A stretch of 64,000 nt of DNA. It comes from Spirosoma fluviale. GTDB taxonomy: Bacteria > Bacteroidota > Bacteroidia > Cytophagales > Spirosomataceae. The notes below the pieces were generated by a model that had not been told where the DNA came from, did no database searches, and worked only from the letters and a program-made list of their open reading frames with translations. Location of the stretch: NCBI RefSeq assembly GCF_900230225.1, contig NZ_OCNH01000001.1:2170001-2234000 (forward strand), in the 5' to 3' direction. Both the position numbers and the translations under genes were made by a program. Below are positions 26,961-36,399 of the stretch, piece by piece. The first letter of the stretch is position 1, and every line of letters begins with the position of its first letter.

Positions 26961-27532
26961 GGCATTGGTTCGGTAATGGGTAAATCAGCCCCGATGCTGG
27001 CCCCTGAACTAGTCACGTACCGCTCGACCGTTACCCCAAACCGGCGCAGGAAATCGACGCCCTCGTCGGAAGGGATTCCCTTGTATTCGGCATACGAGTT
27101 CAGGAAAACGACGCGGGCGATCTTCATGCTGTAGATAATCCGGGCGCAGGCAATGCAGGGCGATAAGGTCACGTAAATTGTGGATCCTTCAATTTCAGAA
27201 CCGTTTTTGGCGGCATACAAAATGGCATTCTGCTCGGCATGAAGCGCCAGTGAACAAGACCCTTTCGAATCGCGCGGACAACCAACACCGGGAAATTCCT
27301 CGTCGCAGTTGTGCGTTCCCGCCGGAGGGCCATTGTAGCCAATCGAAATGATACGGGTGTCGCGGGTGAGCACTGCTCCTACCTGCGCCTTGATGCAATG
27401 CGACCGTTTGGCAAGGTTAACGGCCAGATCCATGAAAATATCATCGAAGCGCGGTTTGGCAGACAGACCGCTGGCAGGCAGATTCGCTCTGACCTCGGTG
27501 GTCAAAACGGGGGTATCGGTGGTTGGTAACAT
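26957..27532 (-). CDS. dCMP/cytidine deaminase family protein
   Basis: A 191-aa zinc deaminase with HAEQNAILYAAKNG (His ligand and catalytic Glu) and PCIACARIIY (two Cys ligands), plus GYNGPPAGTHNCDEEFPGVGCPRD as in deoxycytidylate deaminases. It should convert dCMP to dUMP for thymidylate supply in the cytoplasm. The N-terminal ~25 residues precede the conserved FDDIFMDLAVNLAKRS block; a start nearer that block is possible. It is the first gene of the three-gene operon. Confidence 0.88.
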   Translation of the reverse strand: MLPTTDTPVLTTEVRANLPASGLSAKPRFDDIFMDLAVNLAKRSHCIKAQVGAVLTRDTRIISIGYNGPPAGTHNCDEEFPGVGCPRDSKGSCSLALHAEQNAILYAAKNGSEIEGSTIYVTLSPCIACARIIYSMKIARVVFLNSYAEYKGIPSDEGVDFLRRFGVTVERYVTSSGASIGADLPITEPMP

Positions 27533-27584
27533 TCAGTAAAGATACGGAGCAGACCGGCTTATTGGAACGTATACGAGGCCGATC

Positions 27585-28700
27585 CTATACCATCAACCGC
27601 ATTACCTGAGCCGTAGTTCGTTTCAGATAGGCAGCCGCATTAGCCAAGGCATCGTCTAACCCAACCGGACCGGGTACGATGGAAAAGGCGCTGGTCAGTC
27701 CCAACTGAGTTAATTCCTCCGGGTCGAGTTGCAGCGAACCACACAAGGCAATGACCGGAATGTGCTGTTCGCTGGCCAGCCGGGTGATGCCCGCAATTAA
27801 TTTGCCTTGCAGGGTCTGGTGATCGATTCGTCCTTCGCCGGTAAGTATAAGGTCGGCACCGGCCATTTTTTCGGCCAATTTTGTCTGTTGCATCAACAAG
27901 TTAACCCCTTCAATCAATTGCCCTTTCAGGAACAAAACAGCTCCGGCACCCAGTCCGCCAGCGGCACCGGCTCCCGGCATCGCGGACAAATCCACCCCGA
28001 ACTGCTGCTGAATTAAGTCGGCCAGGTGTTTCATACCTGCATCCAGAACCGACAGATCGTCCGGTTTAGCCCCTTTTTGCGGGCCATAGATGTACGTGGC
28101 TCCCTGCGGCCCGACGAGTGGGTTGGTCACGTCGCAGGCCACCTCAACAGACCCGGTCCAGGCTGATTCCGGCGGGATAATTTTGGCAATCTGGCTCAAA
28201 TTACCGCCACATGGCCGGAGTTCATGCCCATTTTCATCCAGAAAACGCCAGCCCAGAGCAGCGGCCATACCCGTACCGGCATCGTTCGTGGCGCTCCCAC
28301 CAATACCCAACACGATATGCTGAACACCCTGCTTCATAGCCTCCCTTAGTAACTCGCCCGTCCCGAAGGTGTTGGTCTGAAACGGATCGTATTCCGCCAT
28401 TGTCAACAACCGAAGGCCCGAAGCCTGTGCCATTTCGATAAACGCCGTTGTGCCATCGCCCGAGATGCCATACCCCGCTTCGACCGGCCGCCCGAGGGGG
28501 TCCTGAACGGTCAACGTGTGCCAGCTTCCGGCGGTGCCCTCGGTCAGCACCTCGGCAGTGCCCTCTCCCCCGTCGGCCATGGGCACAGAAATTAGTTCGG
28601 CGGTGGGCAGTACCAGCCAAATACCGTCGGCCATGGCGGCACAAACGGCCGACGCCGTTAAGGAACCTTTGAATTTATCGGGAGCCAGTAAAATCTTCAT
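27585..28700 (-). CDS. Glycerate kinase (GK type I)
   Basis: A 371-aa kinase of the GlxK/GarK family that phosphorylates D-glycerate to 2-phosphoglycerate with ATP. Motifs are LLAPDKFKGSLTASAVCAAMADGI at the start, PMADGGEGTAEVL, VLGIGGSATNDAGTGMAAALGWRF, PGAGAAGGLGAGAVLF and DLILTGEGRIDHQTLQGK. The length is normal. It is divergent from the Gfo/Idh/MocA gene, with a ~70-base shared upstream region. Neighbours do not form an obvious glyoxylate pathway. Confidence 0.92.
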   Translation of the reverse strand: MKILLAPDKFKGSLTASAVCAAMADGIWLVLPTAELISVPMADGGEGTAEVLTEGTAGSWHTLTVQDPLGRPVEAGYGISGDGTTAFIEMAQASGLRLLTMAEYDPFQTNTFGTGELLREAMKQGVQHIVLGIGGSATNDAGTGMAAALGWRFLDENGHELRPCGGNLSQIAKIIPPESAWTGSVEVACDVTNPLVGPQGATYIYGPQKGAKPDDLSVLDAGMKHLADLIQQQFGVDLSAMPGAGAAGGLGAGAVLFLKGQLIEGVNLLMQQTKLAEKMAGADLILTGEGRIDHQTLQGKLIAGITRLASEQHIPVIALCGSLQLDPEELTQLGLTSAFSIVPGPVGLDDALANAAAYLKRTTAQVMRLMV

Positions 28701-28772
28701 GTGGCGTTATTGTGTATCCTCGCTAAGTGAGTAAGTTGGCTGTCGAATTGATTTACTCCTTACCCATTTCCA

Positions 28773-29795
28773 ATGACCCGATTACGAGCAGCCATTATTG
28801 GCGGGGGCAATATTGCCGATAAAAACCACATTCCGGCGCTTAAACAACTACCCGAACAGGTCGAGCTGGTGGCTGTTTGCAGCCGCGACCTCACCAAAGC
28901 CCGCGCCCTTGCCGATAAACATGGGGTTGAGCAGGCGTTCGACAACACGGATGAGCTATACCGCCAATGCGCACCGGATGTGGTGGTGATCTGTACGCCC
29001 AACAACCTGCATTATCCGCAAACGATGGAAGCGCTGGAACATAATTGCCACGTTTTCTGCGAGAAACCACCCGCCATTTCGGGCCAGAATGCCCGCGACA
29101 TGGCCAGTCTTGCCGCTCAAAAAGGATTGACACTGGCGTACAACTTCCAGTTGCGGCAAACAAGCGAATGGTCGCTACTGACGCGTTGTCAAACCGATGG
29201 CCTTTTGGGCGACATTTATCACATAAAAGCCCACTTTCTGCGTCGGCGGGGGATTCCGGGCTGGGGCTATTTCACCAACAAGGCCATGCAGGGCGGTGGT
29301 GCGTTGATGGACTTAGGCGTCCACGTGCTCGATCTGGCCCTTTGCGCCCTCGGCTACCCCACCCCCGATCAGGTGCTGGGGAATACGTATGATTTTATTG
29401 GAAAATCGGGTGGCAAAGGATTGATGGGCAGTTGGGACCCGCAAACGTTCGAGGTAGAAGATGCCGCTACGGCTTATCTAACTTTCCCGAACAAAGCGTC
29501 GATCATGCTCTCGGCGTCGTTTGCGCTGAATACACAAACGGATAAAGACCGGAATCTGGAAATCTTTGGCAGCAAAGGCGGGGTGAAGCTTTTCCCGTTC
29601 GCGTTGCATACCGAAGTAGCAGGTGAGTTGGCGGATATTCAGTTTCCCTATCTGGAAGAAGTTGATATACAGCTAAAAAATACGGCCGCTTTTCTGGATG
29701 CCTGCCAGGGTAAACCGTCGAATATATGTACAGCCGAGCAAGGCGCTATTTTGCAGGAAATCGTCGAGCGTATTTACCAGTCGGCCGCGAGCTAG
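28773..29795 (+). CDS. Gfo/Idh/MocA family oxidoreductase
   Basis: A 340-aa NAD(P)-dependent sugar-type dehydrogenase. The N-terminal Rossmann motif is AAIIGGGNIADKNHIPAL, followed by VCTPN-like VVICTPNNLHYP and the family motif EKPPAI with its catalytic lysine. The C-terminal domain has GGGALMDLGVHVLDLALCALG with the usual histidine. There is no signal peptide, so it should be cytoplasmic. The substrate is unknown; sugars or inositols are typical. Confidence 0.9.
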   Translation: MTRLRAAIIGGGNIADKNHIPALKQLPEQVELVAVCSRDLTKARALADKHGVEQAFDNTDELYRQCAPDVVVICTPNNLHYPQTMEALEHNCHVFCEKPPAISGQNARDMASLAAQKGLTLAYNFQLRQTSEWSLLTRCQTDGLLGDIYHIKAHFLRRRGIPGWGYFTNKAMQGGGALMDLGVHVLDLALCALGYPTPDQVLGNTYDFIGKSGGKGLMGSWDPQTFEVEDAATAYLTFPNKASIMLSASFALNTQTDKDRNLEIFGSKGGVKLFPFALHTEVAGELADIQFPYLEEVDIQLKNTAAFLDACQGKPSNICTAEQGAILQEIVERIYQSAAS

Positions 29796-29811
29796 CCTTA
29801 TATAAAATGCA

Positions 29812-29839
29812 ATAGCCCACGATTTAAACCGTGGGCTAT
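29812..29839. terminator. Bidirectional hairpin terminator
   Basis: Ten-base perfect arms (29812-29821 and 29830-29839) enclose an 8-base loop between the convergent Gfo/Idh/MocA and ABC1-kinase genes. Confidence 0.6.
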
Positions 29840-29867
29840 AAATGGTCATGCCATTTTTATAAACTGA

Positions 29868-31193
29868 TCAGGCGACTTCTTTTGCCGACCGCAACCACTC
29901 GGGTTTGGTCGTTACGATCCGGGCTTTTAGTTCGTTCAGCATGGCGTAGAGTCCGTAATAGGTACGGTTCACGTACAGGCCGTCCTGCGATCCACGGGCT
30001 ACTTTTGAGTTTTTTAATTCCTGCACATTTGCCAGCCCTTCGGCAAAGGCGTACACTTTGGTAAAGTAGGCATCGTCCCCAAAATCGAACGTATCGACGG
30101 CGAACGGCTCTGCCAGCATTCGGGTCATGTCTTTAAACAGGTCGGAGAAGAACTGACGCTCTTTCGGCGAATCGGCATCGGTGATAAACTCCAGATTCTC
30201 GAAAATTTCTTCGGTCAGGGTCGCGTCGTCCAGAGTATCGGGGTTCACGAGCCGGAAATAGTTATCGTAGTAAAAATCGGGGATGACTTTCACACAACCG
30301 AAGTCGATAACGCCCATGGTGCCGTTGGCGCGCATGAGGAAGTTTCCGGGGTGCGGGTCGGCATGAACCTGCCGCAGCGTGTGTATCTGATAATCATAGA
30401 AATCCCACAACGCCTGCCCAATCTGGTCGCGAACATCCTGAGATGGGTTCGTTTTCATGAACTCCTTCAGGTGGAGACCATCGAGCCAGTCCATCGTCAA
30501 AATCCGCTTCGACGATAATTCCGGGTAATATTTTGGGAAAATCAGACCCGGAATATGCGCACAAGCTTCCGAAATCTCAATTGACCGCTTCAGTTCAAGT
30601 TCGTAATCGGTTTCTTCCAGCAGTTTCGACTCCACCTCGCCCATGTATCGGTCGATATCCCGTTCGTTCAGTTTCAACAACCGAACGGCCAGCGGTTTAG
30701 CGATTTTCAGATCGGAGCTAACGGCATCGGCAACGCCGGGATACTGCACTTTTACGGCCAGTTTCTTCCCATCTTTCCAGGCCTGATGCACCTGCCCAAT
30801 GCTGGCGGCATTCACAGCTTCGACACTAAAGGTATCGAACAGTTGAGCGGGTGTCTTGCCGAAATACGTTTTAAACGTCTTCACCACCAGCGGGCCGGAT
30901 AAGGGCGGGGCCGAGTATTGAGCCATCGTAAACTTATCGGAATACGCTACCGGCAGCAGTCCCCGGTCCATACTCAGCATCTGCGCCATTTTAAGGGCCG
31001 ACCCTTTCAGTTCGCTGAGGGCGTCGTAAATATCGGCCGCGTTATCCTGGTGTAGTTCATCTTTCGACAAACTGGGGTCCATCAGCTTTTTACTATAATG
31101 CTTGATATAGTTACCGCCAACTTTTACCCCAGCCTTCATAAATTGACTGGCACGCGCAACTTTTCCTGTTGGAACAGATGTCTGGATTTTCAT
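29868..31193 (-). CDS. ABC1/AarF/UbiB-like atypical kinase
   Basis: About 441 aa from the ATG at 31193 (MKIQTSVPTGKVARAS); the open frame to 31226 adds an unlikely Pro-rich leader. The ABC1 signature KxGQ-equivalent region reads ALKMAQMLSMDRGLLP. The kinase-like core has VKVQYPGVADAVSSDL, the ETDYELELKRS block, VHADPHPGNFLM (catalytic loop) and GVIDFGCVKVI (metal-binding Asp). Such proteins support quinone synthesis or lipid-related processes. It lies just downstream of a TetR regulator on the same strand, which may regulate it. Confidence 0.88.
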   Translation of the reverse strand: MKIQTSVPTGKVARASQFMKAGVKVGGNYIKHYSKKLMDPSLSKDELHQDNAADIYDALSELKGSALKMAQMLSMDRGLLPVAYSDKFTMAQYSAPPLSGPLVVKTFKTYFGKTPAQLFDTFSVEAVNAASIGQVHQAWKDGKKLAVKVQYPGVADAVSSDLKIAKPLAVRLLKLNERDIDRYMGEVESKLLEETDYELELKRSIEISEACAHIPGLIFPKYYPELSSKRILTMDWLDGLHLKEFMKTNPSQDVRDQIGQALWDFYDYQIHTLRQVHADPHPGNFLMRANGTMGVIDFGCVKVIPDFYYDNYFRLVNPDTLDDATLTEEIFENLEFITDADSPKERQFFSDLFKDMTRMLAEPFAVDTFDFGDDAYFTKVYAFAEGLANVQELKNSKVARGSQDGLYVNRTYYGLYAMLNELKARIVTTKPEWLRSAKEVA

Positions 31194-31208
31194 AGGGTTG
31201 GGCATAGG

Positions 31209-31250
31209 GCATAGGGGTAAGGGCAAAGGGTTTTGGCCCGTACCCTATGC
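31209..31250. terminator. Imperfect hairpin between TetR and ABC1 genes
   Basis: The arms GCATAGGGGTA (31209-31219) and TACCCTATGC (31241-31250) pair with one bulged base, and an inner GGGC/GCCC pair extends the fold. It may reduce read-through from the TetR gene (stop at 31257) into the kinase gene. Confidence 0.35.
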
Positions 31251-31256
31251 TCTTTG

Positions 31257-31913
31257 CTATTTATTTTGGTACATGAACTTGGCGAAGTCGAATAGGGTAT
31301 CCAACGGCGACCGGCCGATCAGATCGAAGGTGGTGTTGACGGATTTCTCTATGGCAGAGTCCGTTTTCTCAAAGTTCTTACTCACGTCCCGCACCCAGAA
31401 ATCAAGCAGATAAAGAGTTTGTCCCCAGAGAGCATTCGGGTAACGGTCCGTAATGAACGGGCGTGGTTCCACCTCTTTACTTTCCCGGCCTTCGGCCAGC
31501 AGATCGCGGGCAAAATCGAAGAACTCGTCTTTGAATGCATTCAGCACCGGTGCCTTAGGCGTCATACTTCGGAGGCCCTGTCCTTTGCTTTCAGCTCGCA
31601 GACGGCCGTAGCTGTAGACAACGAAACTACGCTGGGCTTTGAGCAACTCAATCCAGGTGTAATAAAACGCCAGGAGTTTCTCCCGAACAGAATAGCTCTG
31701 ATACGTTTCATCGGCGTCGACAGTTGCTTTGGCGTCGGTGAAGAAAGCGAGCCAGACATCTGCTTCGATGGCGTCGAAAGACGTGTAGTGCGTGTAGAAG
31801 TCAGTTTCAGTAAGTTTTAATTTTTTGGCAAACTGAAAGACTGAGGTGGGTTGTTTACCGTTTTCCAATACGTACTCGGTGTACGCTTTGCGGATTTTTT
31901 CGAGCATTTCCAT
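31257..31913 (-). CDS. TetR family transcriptional regulator
   Basis: About 218 aa. The N-terminal helix-turn-helix region (KIRKAYTEYVLENGKQPTSVFQFAKKLKLTETDFYTHYTSFDAIE) has the TetR order of helices, although diverged. The C-terminal domain is helical (EKLLAFYYTWIELLKAQRSFVVYSYG) and presumably binds a ligand. The start could be 31925 or the ATG at 31913. The next gene downstream is the ABC1 kinase, and the tandem layout suggests co-transcription. The ligand and targets are unknown. Confidence 0.8.
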   Translation of the reverse strand: MEMLEKIRKAYTEYVLENGKQPTSVFQFAKKLKLTETDFYTHYTSFDAIEADVWLAFFTDAKATVDADETYQSYSVREKLLAFYYTWIELLKAQRSFVVYSYGRLRAESKGQGLRSMTPKAPVLNAFKDEFFDFARDLLAEGRESKEVEPRPFITDRYPNALWGQTLYLLDFWVRDVSKNFEKTDSAIEKSVNTTFDLIGRSPLDTLFDFAKFMYQNK

Positions 31914-31985
31914 ACACTCAGACAACGGCAGGTTCAGTAAAAAAGTTTAGTGATTTACTGCATCTGAAAGCCCAATAACTTCCTG

Positions 31986-31993
31986 TATTTTTG
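31986..31993 (+). promoter_or_regulatory. Putative -7 element TATTTTTG
   Basis: The octamer matches TAnnTTTG, the Bacteroidota -7 consensus. No clear -33 TTG precedes it. Its position supports the downstream start at 32059 for the Gly-rich protein rather than 31993. Confidence 0.4.
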
Positions 31994-32058
31994 TGGTCAA
32001 AACGCTGAATCCCCGAAACGAAAACCAGACGGCATCTAATTTATTTACTGTATCTGTC

Positions 32059-32583
32059 ATGATTAAACTAACATCGCTTTTTTGTAGCCTTTTCCTATTC
32101 ATCAGTCTCCACGCATTTAGCCAATATGGGGGCTACGGTGGTGGATATGGCGGTTATGGTGGTCGAATGGGCGGCATGAGCCAAAACATGCCCAGCAGCC
32201 CACCACGGGCATCGGTACCCAATATCGCCGGTGATATGGCCATGAAAGAAACGAAATGGCTGAAAGAGAACCTGGACCTGAACAAAGACCAGGCAAAGGC
32301 GGTCAAACAATTAAATAATGAGTACGCCAGCCAGCAACAGGACGCAATCAAGGACATCATTGGCACGGGTGGTGGCCGACCATCGCCCGAAGCCATTAAT
32401 CAGGTAAGGGATGTGATGATGATGTTTAACGAAGAAAAAGAAGAGAAACTCAAGCCAATTCTTACCCCCGATCAATGGACGCTGTATCAGTCCAAGAAGG
32501 AAGCCATGCAAAAGGAGATTGGCGGCTGGCGGCCAGCAGCGCCCAAAAAAGACTCGTTGAGCAAAGCACCCAACCAACCCTAG
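32059..32583 (+). CDS. Secreted Gly-rich Spy/CpxP-like protein
   Basis: About 174 aa from the ATG at 32059, which opens a signal peptide (MIKLTSLFCSLFLFISLHAF); the frame reaches 31993 but a promoter-like element sits there. The mature N-terminus is a Tyr/Gly repeat (YGGYGGGYGGYGGRMGG). The helical rest has LDLNKDQAKAVKQLNNEYASQQQDAI and LTPDQWTLYQSKKEA, matching the paired LTxxQ-like motifs of Spy/CpxP periplasmic proteins. The C-terminal tail is Lys/Pro-rich. It may bind unfolded protein or metal in the periplasm; this is inferred from the fold. Confidence 0.7.
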   Translation: MIKLTSLFCSLFLFISLHAFSQYGGYGGGYGGYGGRMGGMSQNMPSSPPRASVPNIAGDMAMKETKWLKENLDLNKDQAKAVKQLNNEYASQQQDAIKDIIGTGGGRPSPEAINQVRDVMMMFNEEKEEKLKPILTPDQWTLYQSKKEAMQKEIGGWRPAAPKKDSLSKAPNQP

Positions 32584-32716
32584 AGTCTTTTTTTGTTTAA
32601 AAAAACGGCCTATTTAAAGTCTTACAGGCCATAAACTCATTTTCCACTTAGCCCATAAGTCTAATTCCTGACTTATTACGTAAGTGTGGCGACAATCCTT
32701 TTTATTCGCCCTGCTT

Positions 32717-34162
32717 ATGAAACGCTTTATTTCTTTCGTCGCATTCGTTGGCTTTGTGTCAACGGTCGGCCTTGCTCAGCCCGCTCAAAATTTAACCCAG
32801 GCAATCCGCTACATTAAACTAGCCAGTACGCTCCGGGCAGTCGACAAATCCGACGAGTCGATCAGTTTATTGAAACGCGCACTTCCGGCGGTACGCACCA
32901 CTAATTTTTACTGGGAAGCGGTTACCAATGAATCCCTCGGCCTTTCTTACAGCGATCTGCGCGATACAACGACGGCCTTGCAGTACCTGGAACGGGCGCG
33001 CACACAGTACCTGAAACTAAAATACGTAGCCAGTGCGTGGGGCGTCAATGAAATTGTTCGTAATCTGTCGAACAAGAATCTTTACGCGGGGATTCAGATT
33101 GGTACGTCTACGATTAAACTGGCTATTCTCAAAACGAGGTACGAAACGGACTTCTACGAGAAGGACATTAAAACAACGGTCGATATTGCCAGTCCGGCCG
33201 TTACCCTCTTTGCCGATGCATCGGCCTCGTACAAACCGGAACAGGATGCGCTAAAAGTATGTCTGGATTCGGTTCAGCGGTACAACATTCCCAACGAGCG
33301 GGTATTTATCGTTCTAAGCAACGACGTTCGGGAAGAACTCGCCAAAAATCCATCGAACCGAAAGAAACTGTACGATCAGTTGTCGCGTGTGTTGCCGAAC
33401 AGCAATCTAAAAATCGATACATCCCTGACAGCCAGCCGGGAAGCCGAGCTATTCACCATCGGGGCCATTCCCCGTAAAGTGTGGCCAACGACCTCGGCAT
33501 TGGACATTGGCAGCAATAGTACCCTGGGCGGCTACTTTGATCAGGCTACGCCGATGGGTGCCAAAACCTTTCATGGCATCAACGTGCCCGTGGGGATTAA
33601 CTCACTGGTCGAACAGATCGACAGCAAGCGCGCGCTCAACCTGGATGCGTTCAAACGTGAAGCCCAGCGGGTGGTTAAATCCGTTGCCGATGCTGAACTC
33701 TTAAAGCGGGTAAATTCGGAAAGCAAGGGATTACAGCAACGGAGAACCGTTGGCATTGGTGGCGATTTGGTGTGGGCGCTTGTTAGTTATCTGCACCCCG
33801 AAAAAGCGGGGGTTACCGCCGTTGCCATCACAATGGATGACATGGAACGATTCAAAAAACTGGCGTTGTCTGACTATCGCGAACTAACCAAACCCGATTT
33901 GAGCAACATTGCTAACCCCACCATCCGGGCACAGGCCGAACAGGATATTTCAACTGTTCAGAACTTGCTCAACGAAAAACAAATTGTGGTGGGTGCACTG
34001 TGGCTTGAGTCTATCATGAAGGCTTATTCGACAGCATCAACGCCCCGACGTTTCGTATTTGTCCGCAATGCAGATGTTGGCTGGGTAACGGGTAAGTTTC
34101 TGGAAACCATCAATTACGAGTACGAATCAACCATTGCCAAAGGGTCGCTGTACACACGGTAA
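32717..34162 (+). CDS. Secreted TPR protein with Ppx/GppA-like actin-fold domain
   Basis: About 481 aa from the ATG at 32717 (signal peptide MKRFISFVAFVGFVSTVGLA). Residues ~25-110 form TPR-like helices (DESISLLKRALPAV, TTALQYLERARTQYLKLKY). From about residue 125 an actin/hexokinase/Hsp70-type fold is suggested by two phosphate-loop-like segments (YAGIQIGTSTIKLAIL and SALDIGSNSTLGGYF), TASREAELFTIGAI and VGIGGDLVWALVSYL, as in exopolyphosphatase/GppA proteins. Export of such a nucleotide- or polyphosphate-binding fold is unusual, because the periplasm lacks ATP. The catalytic capability is unknown. Confidence 0.65.
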   Translation: MKRFISFVAFVGFVSTVGLAQPAQNLTQAIRYIKLASTLRAVDKSDESISLLKRALPAVRTTNFYWEAVTNESLGLSYSDLRDTTTALQYLERARTQYLKLKYVASAWGVNEIVRNLSNKNLYAGIQIGTSTIKLAILKTRYETDFYEKDIKTTVDIASPAVTLFADASASYKPEQDALKVCLDSVQRYNIPNERVFIVLSNDVREELAKNPSNRKKLYDQLSRVLPNSNLKIDTSLTASREAELFTIGAIPRKVWPTTSALDIGSNSTLGGYFDQATPMGAKTFHGINVPVGINSLVEQIDSKRALNLDAFKREAQRVVKSVADAELLKRVNSESKGLQQRRTVGIGGDLVWALVSYLHPEKAGVTAVAITMDDMERFKKLALSDYRELTKPDLSNIANPTIRAQAEQDISTVQNLLNEKQIVVGALWLESIMKAYSTASTPRRFVFVRNADVGWVTGKFLETINYEYESTIAKGSLYTR

Positions 34163-34180
34163 TTAGTTATTTGTTGACTA

Positions 34181-34233
34181 AAATATAGGTGGGTAACTGA
34201 AATTTAGCTATTTTCAGTTACCCACCTATATTT
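34181..34233. terminator. 22-bp perfect inverted repeat between convergent genes
   Basis: Arms 34181-34202 and 34212-34233 are perfectly complementary around a 9-base loop. AT pairs at the base supply A- and T-runs on either strand, so this is a good bidirectional terminator for the actin-fold gene and comEC. Confidence 0.75.
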
Positions 34234-34269
34234 GTAAGACGAGAGTTTATTGTAGTTCAGAAAACGGGT

Positions 34270-36399
34270 TTACTCCATATCAGCGACATAAGCCCCCATC
34301 TGCCGCACCGAATAACAGGCGATGCCCAGCTCGTTGGCGTCGGCCAGCAACTTATCCGTAAGGGGCGTTTTGTTCGAATCATCGAAGATAATGTGCCGGG
34401 CCACTACCCGCCCATCAAGCTGATTCCATGTACGCAGGGCGTTCCGGCGGATAATAAGGTAATCAACGACAGCCGGTAATTTCCAGTGACTCGCCCCACC
34501 TAACTGATTGACCAACAGAACGGTTTTACCGCGCCAGACCCACAACGTATACGCCCTTGTCTGATAACAGGCAAGATGGTTCGGTATCGTGTCGGCTACG
34601 CTCTTGGTTTGACTGGCCCGAATGGTCGTTAACTCCGATACGCCCCATTGCCCAAAGGTATTTTTCAGGTAAAAGTCGAAGGAACGGGTATCGGTCGCTT
34701 CCAAATCGGTTAGTATCGTGCTCTGATGTCCGTGAGTGAGACTGACCGCCGTACGATGCGGCAGAAAATGCACCGCCAGCCGTTGCTGATTGGCCTGCTC
34801 GAAATCGTCCCATATGGTTAGACCAGCAACGAATAGGGCCGCCAGGCTGGTTGCCCACAAATAGGCTCTGTTTCGCGTGATCAATAACGCTGCGCCACAG
34901 AAGATCACGACATAGATCAACACCATAGCCAGTTGGCTGATCCAGAGTCCATCCCAGGCGGCACCGGGCAGCGCACCCGTTTGCATAACGGCGTAATTGA
35001 GCAACCAGGCTGTTTTCTCCAACAACCAGCCCAACAGGTCATTTAGGTAAGGCACCCAGCTAAAGGCTAATGTTGTCATGGCCAGCGGCAACAGAATGTT
35101 CGACATGACAATCACAATCGGGTTGGCCAGCAGGAAATACGTGGGAAACTGATGAAAATAGAAAACGCCCAGCGGAAAGGTAATCAACTGCGCAACCAGC
35201 GCAACAGCCGTCAACTCCCAAATTTTATCTGCCAGTTTATACCGAAACGTGATCGACTGATAAAGCGGAGACTGCCATGCGCCGATACCCCCGACGGCCA
35301 GATACGACAACTGAAACCCCGCTGAAAACAAGGCGTACGGATCGAAACACAGGATAAAAAAGGCCGAAGCTGCCAATGAGTTAATAAACTGTTGCTGACG
35401 ACCGGATGCATTCGCCACAATAAGCAACGTAAACATAGCCGCCGAGCGCAACACCGGGGGCGAAAACCCTGTGACTAAGGCGTAGAACCATAAAATGAGT
35501 AATTGCAAAAAAGCCATCAGGAGTTTACCCCGAGGACGTTTAATCAAAAAACTGAGCAGAAACGTTAACACAAGGAACAGAATGCCCACATGAAGCCCTG
35601 ATACCGACAGCACATGTACGGCCCCTGCTGCGGCATAAGCCCGGTACAACTCCGTATCCAGATCATCTCTTACGCCTAAAATCATGGCGTTGACAATCCC
35701 GTATTCAGCCCGATTACTAACCTGATGGGTGAAAACACGATCGGCCCAGCGGTTCACGCGGGTGGCGATGCCTGTAATTCGGCTGGGGGGATCAACCGAG
35801 AGTACCGTTCGCTCGTAAGGCCTCAGGTACTGCTGATGGTAAATGTTCCGGTAGCTGAGGTATTGCTTATAGTCGAACTCACCGGGATTCAGGGGCGGAT
35901 CAATTGGCCGGGGCGACCCCGTCACCAGCCAGACCTCCCCGTAATGCGGCATCGACTGGCCTGCCTTATCCAGATACACGATAACCCGACCACTAAGCGG
36001 TTGCCACTTCTCCCCTGCCTGGCTCGTCCATTTTCCCCGACGAACGGCCAGCTCCACCCGAAATGTTTTGGCCCGTTCTTCTGGCTGAGCCGCTATCACC
36101 CCTTCGTAGGCACGAAGCGTATCGGTGAGGTGGACCAGGTTATCGGATTGATTTCTGGCCGTATGCTGATAAGAAATGCCCCAGCCCAACGCCATCAAAA
36201 GCAACAAACCGCCAAGGCCGGATGCTATCTGAATCGGCTTGACGAGTTTGCCCCTCGTTTGACGAACGCCCCAAAGAAGCATCCCAAGTCCCAGCAGCAG
36301 CGCCACCTGCGGAACAAGGATCCAGTCGGGATGGTATACGTACAGGACAATCCCACCGATCAGCGCGGCCGCGTAACGAACAAACGGGTTCCCTTTCAT
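34270..36399 (-). CDS. comEC: ComEC/Rec2 family competence protein
   Basis: A 709-aa multi-pass inner-membrane protein. It has two N-terminal membrane helices, a soluble OB-like region (DUF4131 type), then the competence core with AAGAVHVLSVSGLHVGILF and about eight further helices. The C-terminal ~170 residues (AVHFLPHRTAVSLTHGHQS onward) take the place of the metallo-beta-lactamase-like domain but lack a clear HxHxDH motif, as in many Bacteroidota versions. ComEC forms the DNA uptake channel. It overlaps the GNAT gene stop by ATGA and is the last gene of a four-gene operon. Confidence 0.9.
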   Translation of the reverse strand: MKGNPFVRYAAALIGGIVLYVYHPDWILVPQVALLLGLGMLLWGVRQTRGKLVKPIQIASGLGGLLLLMALGWGISYQHTARNQSDNLVHLTDTLRAYEGVIAAQPEERAKTFRVELAVRRGKWTSQAGEKWQPLSGRVIVYLDKAGQSMPHYGEVWLVTGSPRPIDPPLNPGEFDYKQYLSYRNIYHQQYLRPYERTVLSVDPPSRITGIATRVNRWADRVFTHQVSNRAEYGIVNAMILGVRDDLDTELYRAYAAAGAVHVLSVSGLHVGILFLVLTFLLSFLIKRPRGKLLMAFLQLLILWFYALVTGFSPPVLRSAAMFTLLIVANASGRQQQFINSLAASAFFILCFDPYALFSAGFQLSYLAVGGIGAWQSPLYQSITFRYKLADKIWELTAVALVAQLITFPLGVFYFHQFPTYFLLANPIVIVMSNILLPLAMTTLAFSWVPYLNDLLGWLLEKTAWLLNYAVMQTGALPGAAWDGLWISQLAMVLIYVVIFCGAALLITRNRAYLWATSLAALFVAGLTIWDDFEQANQQRLAVHFLPHRTAVSLTHGHQSTILTDLEATDTRSFDFYLKNTFGQWGVSELTTIRASQTKSVADTIPNHLACYQTRAYTLWVWRGKTVLLVNQLGGASHWKLPAVVDYLIIRRNALRTWNQLDGRVVARHIIFDDSNKTPLTDKLLADANELGIACYSVRQMGAYVADME

